Below, in pieces: positions 58,664 through 64,000 of a stretch of DNA of 64,000 nucleotides. Within the stretch, counting starts at the first letter, position 1; each line of letters begins with the position of its first letter. Source of the stretch: CADEDH01 sp047974625 (GTDB taxonomy: Bacteria > Actinomycetota > Acidimicrobiia > Acidimicrobiales > SZUA-35); the NCBI GenBank assembly GCA_047974625.1, contig JBKECK010000077.1, positions 1 to 64,000 of the forward strand, written 5' to 3'. The notes under the pieces are model-generated. The model was not told the DNA's origin, ran no database searches, and saw nothing but the letters and a program-made list of their open reading frames with translations. The position numbers were made by a program, and so were the translations under genes.

Positions 58664-60809
58664 GGCGGAGCTGGTCCAGCACCAGGTGGGGATCGGTGGC
58701 CAGGGGCCCCGTCACCCCGAGCCGTTTGGCCGGATCGCTCAGCTCGTCGGCCATGCGGTCCAGCCGGGAGGCCAGGGTGCGGTCGGGATCGCGCCCGAAC
58801 CGGGCGGCGGTGGCCCGCGACCGTTCGGCCCGGGCCCGGAGCTCGGCCGCGTCGTCCAGGGCCGACCGGGCCGGCGGTGGTTCCGGGCCGGCGCCGGTCA
58901 CCGTCGGGGCCAGGCCCTTCCGGTCGAGGGCCTGGCGTACCTTGTCGATCGCCAGCGGCGAGACGGCCACATTCGCCGCCACCGGATGCAGCCGGGCCGA
59001 TCGGACGGAGCAAGCCAGCTTCAGGTCGGCGGGATCGTCGATGATCACCACAGTGGTGGCGTTCACGAGCCGCACCCGATCGGCCCGCCCGGCGGCGTCA
59101 TGGACAAGCCGTACCACCGGATCGGCCAGGGGCACCGAACTCACCGAGTCGAGGAAGGCCACGATGTCTCCGGGCGGCCACCCGGCCTGGACCGCCTTCA
59201 CGATGCGCGCCTCGTCGAGGCGGAGCACCTCCACCGTGTCGCCGCTCTCCCGCTCGGCCAGCTCCGTCAGGCGGAGGTGGAGGTCGGGATCGAGGTCGGG
59301 CGGGACCAGGACGGTGAGGTCGGCCTGGACGATCACCGACGTGCCGGTGGCCGTCACCACCGATTCGGCGCGTCCGGGGTCGGCCAGGACCTGGCGGGCC
59401 TGATCGGTGAGCCCGACCGGCCCGTCGGCCGGAACGAGGGCCAGGGCCCGGAGCTCCCCCAGCACCTCGGTCACCGCATCGGACAGGCCGACGGAGGCGT
59501 ATCGGTCGCCGATCCAGCGGGCCAGGGCCTCGTCGCCGTCGAACCCCGTACCGGGATCGAGACCGCCCATCTCCCAGAGGACGAGGTGGCGGTTGGACAA
59601 CAACTGCTGATGGTGACCGACCTGGGTCGGCCGAGCCCAGGCCGCCACCAACCGGGCCCACCGCGCCGCCGTCGGCCGCTCGCGCCAGGCGCGCCACAGG
59701 AGTGGATCGGGCATCCATGCCCGGTCGACGGTGCGCCGCCGGCCCCGCCCGGAGCTCGAGACCACGTTGGGGAGGATCAAGCCGATGTCGATGAGCAGGT
59801 TGGCCGCCAGTTCCACCAGGCCCTCGTCCACTGCCAGCGACCGGGCCGTCGAACGGACCGCCGGCCTGGGTAATCGGGACTCGTCGTTCTTCAGGACCTT
59901 CGGCGGTGCCTCGGCCCAGAGGGCCAGGGCCCGGTCGGCCACGGCCACGATCGGGGCCAGGCGGGCCGGGGCCGGCCGGCATCCGCCGGTACCCGGCCGC
60001 GGGGCCGGTTCCCATTCGCGGTGGAGGGGAACGTCGAGCACCGGGATCGCCTCCTGCCAGATCCACAGGGTGCCCTCCCACGCCGAGTAGCCGACGATCC
60101 CCCGGTCGACCAGGGGCGCCAGCGCCGCCAGGGCGGATTGGCGGGACTGTCCGGCTCCGGACGACCTCCTGACACGGGCGAGCAGGTGGAGCAGGTAGGG
60201 GTCGACGTCCACCCGGTCGGCCGGTACCGGACGGGCCGCCCCCTGCTCGACGAGCCGCTCCAGCAGCGAACGGGCGCTCCGGCTCAGCCTGTTCAGCACC
60301 CGTTCCCGCCCCTCCGGGCCGGCGAAGTGCCCGGCGATGGCGGCGATCCGCTCCCCCTTCCGGGCCGGGGGCTTCAGGTCGAGGGCGAGACACATGAGAC
60401 GTAATTCGTCGGAGTTGACGGCCTGGTGGTCGGCCAGGGACGGGGGCATCGACATCCCGTCGGACAGTGCGGGGGTGAGGCGGACGGTGCCGTCGGCGGA
60501 CATCGTCACGAGACCACCGTCGAGCATCCGACCCAACGCCTCGGCGATCACGGCCAGCTCGGCGTCGGCGGTCTGGAACCGGAGCTGCCCGTCGGAGATC
60601 CGGCCGCCGTGGGCCGTGATCACCTCGAGCAACTGCCGGGCCACCACACCGCACGACTCGGCCCCGATCCACACGTCGACCTCACCGTCGCGGCCCAACA
60701 CCCGGCTGGTCAGGGGCCCCAGGCCGACGGCCGAGATCGCGGCCAGAGGGGTGGCCAAGAGCCTCCGTTCGGTCTCCGCCGCTCCGCCCGATGGGGATCG
60801 TCCAGCCAT
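58656..60809 (-). CDS. Helicase-associated (XPB/Ssl2-like, helicase C-terminal-like) protein
   Basis: A 717-residue protein that regularly precedes XPB in actinobacteria. It has no helicase ATPase motifs. Its later part, 'TATGTSVIVQADLTVLVPPDLDPDLHLRLTELAERESGDTVEVLRLDEARIVKAVQAGWPPGDIVAFLDSVSS', resembles the N-terminal domain of the neighbouring helicase ('VQSDLTVLLE'), consistent with the helicase-associated domain family (Helicase_C_3). The N-terminal half is helical and wHTH-like ('RQLLEVITAHGGRISDGQLRF'). It likely forms a complex with XPB. The ATG at 60809 was chosen because the longer open frame upstream is Pro/Arg-rich low-complexity. Cotranscribed with XPB. Confidence 0.78.
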   Translation of the reverse strand: MAGRSPSGGAAETERRLLATPLAAISAVGLGPLTSRVLGRDGEVDVWIGAESCGVVARQLLEVITAHGGRISDGQLRFQTADAELAVIAEALGRMLDGGLVTMSADGTVRLTPALSDGMSMPPSLADHQAVNSDELRLMCLALDLKPPARKGERIAAIAGHFAGPEGRERVLNRLSRSARSLLERLVEQGAARPVPADRVDVDPYLLHLLARVRRSSGAGQSRQSALAALAPLVDRGIVGYSAWEGTLWIWQEAIPVLDVPLHREWEPAPRPGTGGCRPAPARLAPIVAVADRALALWAEAPPKVLKNDESRLPRPAVRSTARSLAVDEGLVELAANLLIDIGLILPNVVSSSGRGRRRTVDRAWMPDPLLWRAWRERPTAARWARLVAAWARPTQVGHHQQLLSNRHLVLWEMGGLDPGTGFDGDEALARWIGDRYASVGLSDAVTEVLGELRALALVPADGPVGLTDQARQVLADPGRAESVVTATGTSVIVQADLTVLVPPDLDPDLHLRLTELAERESGDTVEVLRLDEARIVKAVQAGWPPGDIVAFLDSVSSVPLADPVVRLVHDAAGRADRVRLVNATTVVIIDDPADLKLACSVRSARLHPVAANVAVSPLAIDKVRQALDRKGLAPTVTGAGPEPPPARSALDDAAELRARAERSRATAARFGRDPDRTLASRLDRMADELSDPAKRLGVTGPLATDPHLVLDQLRHV

Positions 60810-60924
60810 CACACCAGTCTGGACCGTTGCTGGAGCATCGCGGTGGACGGACGCCCGATCAGGATCTGACGTGGGTGGTCGACCCGAGGCCGGGTCCGAT
60901 CGGTGACGGGGGGCCGGTGGCCGC

Positions 60925-61779
60925 TCACGCCCCGGGGCGGGCGGCAGCCCATCCGAAACCCGACCCCACACGGGTGCGGAGGGGGGCGATGCCCTCGATC
61001 CGGACCTCGCACACGTCGCCGTCGGTCATGAACACTGGCGGGGTCCGGCCTGCCCCCACCCCCTCCGGGGTGCCGGTGGCGATCACGTCGCCGGGGCGCA
61101 GGGTCACCACCTGGCTGATGAAGGCGATGGTCTCGTCGATCCGGAACAGCATCCGGTCGGTGGTCGAGGACTGCATCACCTCACCGTTGACCCGGGTCTC
61201 GATGCTGCGCCCGTACGGGTCCCCGAACTCGTCGGCGGTGACCACGTGGGGCCCGATGGCCCCGGAGCCGTCGGCGTTCTTGCCGAGCGCCCACTGGGGG
61301 GTGAGCCGCTGGTGGGTGCGGGCGCTGATGTCGTTGAAGGCTGTGTAACCGAGCACCCCGGCCATGGCCTCCCCGGCCGGCACCGCGGTCATGGTCCGGC
61401 CGATGACCACGCCGAGCTCGCATTCCCAGTCGAGCCCCGGTTCACCCCCGGGGACGGGGATGGTGTCGTCGTGACACGACAGCGAGGCGTACCAACGGGC
61501 GAAGATGTTGGGGGCCGGAGGGCGCTCCCGCCCCGGCGCCGCCATCTCGTCGATATGGGCCTGGTAGTTGAGGCCGAGGTAGAAGATCTTCGACACCGTC
61601 GGCACCGGCGGGACCCGCCGGACGTCAGCCAGCGGGGTCCGGGCACCGGCGGGTGCGGTGGCCCGCCAGCGGTCCGGTTCGGCGTAGAACTCGTCGAGCC
61701 GGCACAGGCCGACCAGGTCGTCACCCTCCTCTACGCCGATCATCGTGCCCCCATCCACCACGTACGCCACGAACCGCAT
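60925..61779 (-). CDS. Fumarylacetoacetate hydrolase family protein
   Basis: A 284-residue FAH-superfamily protein. Conserved elements are 'KIFYLGLNYQAHIDEMA', the metal-binding 'LDWECELGVVIGRT' (E-x-E), 'GVLGYTAFNDISART', and 'LRPGDVIATGTPEGVGAGRTPPVFMTDGDVCEVRIEGIAPLRTRV'. Members hydrolyse or decarboxylate acylpyruvates and related 2-oxo acids in aromatic catabolism (HpcE-like), or act as oxaloacetate tautomerases. The exact substrate is unknown. GGAGG lies 6-7 nt before the ATG at 61779. It is divergent from the aminotransferase gene. Confidence 0.87.
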   Translation of the reverse strand: MRFVAYVVDGGTMIGVEEGDDLVGLCRLDEFYAEPDRWRATAPAGARTPLADVRRVPPVPTVSKIFYLGLNYQAHIDEMAAPGRERPPAPNIFARWYASLSCHDDTIPVPGGEPGLDWECELGVVIGRTMTAVPAGEAMAGVLGYTAFNDISARTHQRLTPQWALGKNADGSGAIGPHVVTADEFGDPYGRSIETRVNGEVMQSSTTDRMLFRIDETIAFISQVVTLRPGDVIATGTPEGVGAGRTPPVFMTDGDVCEVRIEGIAPLRTRVGSGFGWAAARPGA

Positions 61780-61904
61780 CCCTTGCCTCCATCGTCGGGG
61801 TGGGGAGTGTCGCCGGCCACGGCCGTCCCACCCGGGGCCGATCCTAGAAGATCGCGCCCGGCTCTCCGGCCGGGGCCACAGTTCACGCGCCCGGACCCGG
61901 GCAC

Positions 61905-61910
61905 TAGCGT
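61905..61910 (+). promoter_or_regulatory. -10 box TAGCGT before the aminotransferase gene
   Basis: TAGCGT lies 7 nt before the ATG at 61918. A GAGGG stretch in between is too close to the ATG to be a good ribosome binding site, so leaderless transcription is likely. Confidence 0.45.
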
Positions 61911-61917
61911 GAGGGCC

Positions 61918-63108
61918 ATGACCCGTATGCCCTACCTGACGAGCCGGCTGCAGGGGTTCGGGAACACCATCTTCGCCCGGATGTCGGCCCTGGCGGTGGA
62001 GACAGGCTCGCTCAACCTGGGCCAGGGCTTCCCCGACTGGGAACCGCCACCGGTGGTGACCGGGGCCGCGGTGGCCGCCATCGGCGACGGGTACAACCAG
62101 TACCCGCCCCTGACCGGCGTCCCGGCGCTGCGTGAAGCCATAGCCCGGCACCAGGAGCGGTTCTGGGGCCTGCGGTTCGACCCGGCCTCCGAGGTGCTGG
62201 TGACCGCCGGGGCCACCGAGGCGATCGCCGGGGCCCTCCTCGGCCTGTGCGAGACCGGCGACGAGGTGATCGCCTTCGATCCCAGCTACGACTCCTACGC
62301 GGCCGGGATCGCCATGGCCGGGGCCAGCCTCAAACCGGTGGCCCTCCGGCCCGACCCCGACACCGGCCGGTTCGCCTTCGACCCCGACGAGCTCCGCGCC
62401 GCGTTCGGGGCCCGGACCCGCATGATCCTGGTCAACACCCCCCACAACCCCACCGGCACGGTGCTGAACCGGGACGAGCTCGCCCTCATCGCCGAGCTGT
62501 GCCAGACCCACAACGTGACGGCAGTCACCGACGAGGTGTACGAGCACATGGTGTTCGACGACGCCGAACACCTCCCCCTGGCCGGTTTCCCCGGCATGGC
62601 CGACCGTACGCTCACCGTCTCCTCGGGGGGCAAGACCTTCTCGTGCACCGGCTGGAAGGTGGGCTGGGTGTGCGGCCGGGCCCCGCTGATCGCCCCGGTC
62701 CTGACGGCCAAGCAGTTCCTGACCTTCGTCAACGGTGGTCCGTTCCAACCGGCGATCGCGGCCGGCCTCGACCAGTCCGACGCCTTCTACACCGACCTCG
62801 CGGGCCGGTTCACGGCCAAGCGCGACCGTCTCAGCGAGCGTCTCGACGCGGCTGGGTTCCGGGTGCTGCCCGCGGAGGGGACCTATTTCGTATGTGTCGA
62901 CGTGCGACCCCTCGGGTTCGACGACGGGGTGGAACTAGCCCTCGCCCTGCCCGAGCGGGCCGGGGTCGTCGCCGTCCCCGTCTCGGTGTTCTCCACCGAT
63001 CCCGCCCGCTGCGCCCACCTGCTCCGGTTCTGCTTCGCCAAGTCCGACGGGGTGCTGGACGAGGCCGGTGACCGGCTGGTGCGGGCGTTCGGCCGCTCGA
63101 CCGGCTGA
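61918..63108 (+). CDS. PLP-dependent aminotransferase, DapC-like (class I)
   Basis: A 396-residue fold-type I aminotransferase. Motifs are 'INLGQG'-type 'LNLGQGFPDWEPP', 'YNQYPPLTGVPALREAIA', 'NTPHNPTGTVLNRDEL', 'VTDEVYEHMVFDDAEHLPLAG', the PLP-Lys in 'SSGGKTFSCTGWKVGWVCG' and a C-terminal Arg in 'CAHLLRFCFAKSDGVLDEAGDRL'. The arrangement is close to actinobacterial N-succinyldiaminopimelate aminotransferase/kynurenine aminotransferase-like enzymes, so lysine biosynthesis or aromatic amino acid metabolism are both possible. No dap genes are adjacent. Confidence 0.87.
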   Translation: MTRMPYLTSRLQGFGNTIFARMSALAVETGSLNLGQGFPDWEPPPVVTGAAVAAIGDGYNQYPPLTGVPALREAIARHQERFWGLRFDPASEVLVTAGATEAIAGALLGLCETGDEVIAFDPSYDSYAAGIAMAGASLKPVALRPDPDTGRFAFDPDELRAAFGARTRMILVNTPHNPTGTVLNRDELALIAELCQTHNVTAVTDEVYEHMVFDDAEHLPLAGFPGMADRTLTVSSGGKTFSCTGWKVGWVCGRAPLIAPVLTAKQFLTFVNGGPFQPAIAAGLDQSDAFYTDLAGRFTAKRDRLSERLDAAGFRVLPAEGTYFVCVDVRPLGFDDGVELALALPERAGVVAVPVSVFSTDPARCAHLLRFCFAKSDGVLDEAGDRLVRAFGRSTG

Positions 63109-63189
63109 CCGGGCCCGGCCGGCTCCGGCTCGTCGGTCGGGGCCTCATCCGACCGGGTGCCTGATCCCGCCGGGTCCACCGGCCTCGCG

Positions 63190-63195
63190 TAGGCT
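63190..63195 (+). promoter_or_regulatory. -10 box TAGGCT before the rhomboid gene
   Basis: TAGGCT is 6 nt before the GTG at 63202, with no Shine-Dalgarno sequence; the same hexamer and spacing occur before the acylase gene at 43307. Confidence 0.5.
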
Positions 63196-63201
63196 CGGGT
63201 C

Positions 63202-63831
63202 GTGGCCCCCTCCCCCGAGCCCCAACCAGGTCTCCGGATCGGCACGGCACTGCAACTCCTGGTCGCGGCCGTGGCCGTCATGTGGGCCGTCGAGATCGTG
63301 GACACGTTACTTCTCGGTTCCCGCCTCCAGGCCAACGGGATCCAGCCCCGCGAGGCCGGCGGTCTGGACGGCATCCTGTGGGCGCCGTGGCTGCACGGCA
63401 GCTTCGGTCACCTGTTGTCGAACACGGTGCCGTTCGTGGTGCTCGGCGGTCTGGTCGCCCTGAGAGGGCTGGATCGCCTGCTGAGCGTGACCGCCATCGT
63501 GATCGTGGTCGGCGGCGGGTTGACCTGGCTGTTCGCCGGATCCGGCAACCACCTCGGGGCCAGTGGCATCGTGTTCGGCTACTTCGGTGCCCTCATCGGC
63601 TCGGCTATCTGGGAACGGCGCCTGGCCACCCTGGCCGCCGTCCTGGTGGCCCTGATGCTCTACAGCGGCATGGTGGTCGGGCTGGTACCCCAGGAGCGGA
63701 TCTCGTGGGAGGGCCACCTGTTCGGCCTGCTCGCCGGCCTCCTGGCCGCCCGACTTCTGGCCCGGCCGCCCGAGCCGCCGGTCGACGTCCCCGAACCGTG
63801 GGAAGCCGACCGGCCGTGGCTCGAACCCTGA
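63202..63831 (+). CDS. Rhomboid-family intramembrane serine protease
   Basis: A 209-residue membrane protein with six hydrophobic segments. The rhomboid residues are complete: H70-x3-N74 in 'HGSFGHLLSNTVPF' (oxyanion), the catalytic Ser121 in G-A-S-G ('NHLGASGIVFGYFGALIG'), and His172 in 'SWEGHLFGLLAGLLAARLL'. It should cleave membrane-spanning substrates within the bilayer; the substrate is unknown. The N- and C-terminal tails are Pro-rich and cytoplasmic or short. Start GTG 63202 by the TAGGCT-N6-GTG pattern. No operon partner is seen. Confidence 0.88.
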   Translation: MAPSPEPQPGLRIGTALQLLVAAVAVMWAVEIVDTLLLGSRLQANGIQPREAGGLDGILWAPWLHGSFGHLLSNTVPFVVLGGLVALRGLDRLLSVTAIVIVVGGGLTWLFAGSGNHLGASGIVFGYFGALIGSAIWERRLATLAAVLVALMLYSGMVVGLVPQERISWEGHLFGLLAGLLAARLLARPPEPPVDVPEPWEADRPWLEP

Positions 63832-63867
63832 TCCCGGGGTGCGGTGGGCCCGCTTCCCAGGATGCGC

Positions 63868-64000
63868 TCAGACCATGGCGGGACGGAGCCGGTAGCGGAT
63901 GGGCAGGGATTTCGTGCCGCCCACGAAGGTGGTCCGCATGCTGGACGGTGTGCCCGCCAGTTCGGCCCACTCGAGGCGATCGAGCAGGAGCCGGAACATG
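63868..64000 (-). CDS. Cytochrome P450 (C-terminal end only)
   Basis: A minus-strand frame runs from the right edge to a TGA at 63868-63870. The visible ~43 residues read like the end of a bacterial P450: 'LLDRLEWAELAGTPSSM' followed by 'TTFVGGTKSLPIRYRL', matching the usual pattern after the heme-Cys helix (L-x-G-x-P-x-x-x-x-S-x-F-V-x-G-x-K-x-L-P-V). The heme ligand itself lies outside the window. Assignment rests on this short segment only. It converges on the rhomboid gene. Confidence 0.65.
   Translation of the reverse strand, partial: MFRLLLDRLEWAELAGTPSSMRTTFVGGTKSLPIRYRLRPAMV

Overview
The window is very GC-rich DNA from an actinobacterium. Support comes from strong G/C preference at third codon positions, a zwf-opcA pair, an XPB-type helicase pair, LAxTG and alternate-type (SipW/TasA) surface proteins, Tat lipoproteins, and many start codons lying 6-9 nt after a TAnnnT box with no ribosome binding site, as expected for leaderless mRNAs. 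The mix of CoA-ester enzymes, DUF6285 phosphotransferase, HpaB-like flavoprotein and LLM oxidoreductase would fit Acidimicrobiia, but that class assignment is inference. No rRNA, tRNA, CRISPR array, insertion sequence or prophage was recognised.

Layout. 1-2.4 kb: two tandem family-5 solute-binding lipoproteins whose last ~310 bp are nearly identical. 2.5-8.3 kb: SnoaL-like protein, EamA exporter, ICL/PEP-mutase-like protein, VWA lipoprotein, and a DsbA-CcdA thiol-redox pair. 8.7-12.7 kb: a complete polyamine-type ABC transporter (Tat lipoprotein, ATPase, two permeases). 12.7-18 kb: SDR, alpha/beta hydrolase, VOC protein, crotonase and a SulP anion transporter. 18.1-26.8 kb: the least familiar region. 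It holds a radical SAM/SPASM protein with a degenerate IDI-like Nudix domain at its N-terminus, a translationally coupled 41-codon ORF in front of it, a PEP-utilising mobile-domain protein without an ATP-grasp half, and a divergent 1296-residue TPR membrane protein. 26.9-34.8 kb: MOSC protein, RCK potassium channel, zwf-opcA, crotonase, acyl-CoA dehydrogenase, HpaB/4-hydroxybutyryl-CoA-dehydratase-like protein.

34.9-39.8 kb: a minus-strand surface operon of five tightly packed genes (TasA-like protein, SipW peptidase, LAxTG-anchored protein, another secreted protein, and a second SipW peptidase fused to a LamG-like domain), followed by a single-pass protein. Three of these genes carry in-frame tandem repeats. 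40-48.8 kb: LLM oxidoreductase, penicillin-acylase-type Ntn hydrolase, a diadenylate cyclase (c-di-AMP) with a sensor-like N-terminus, acyl-CoA ligase, phosphotransferase-DUF6285 and asparaginase II. 49-56.6 kb: an amidoligase-type peptide-modification locus made of transglutaminase-DUF2126, glutamine amidotransferase-transglutaminase fusion, and circularly permuted ATP-grasp-alpha-E fusion. 56.9-60.8 kb: XPB helicase with a helicase-associated partner. 60.9-64 kb: FAH-family hydrolase, DapC-like aminotransferase, rhomboid protease, and the C-terminus of a cytochrome P450.

The strongest candidate for an undescribed system is the 41-aa ORF plus Nudix-radical SAM/SPASM pair at 18.1-20.4 kb. It has the layout of a ribosomally made, post-translationally modified peptide and its maturase. 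The second is the SipW-LamG fusion operon. Functions throughout are read from motifs by eye; no database search was run.
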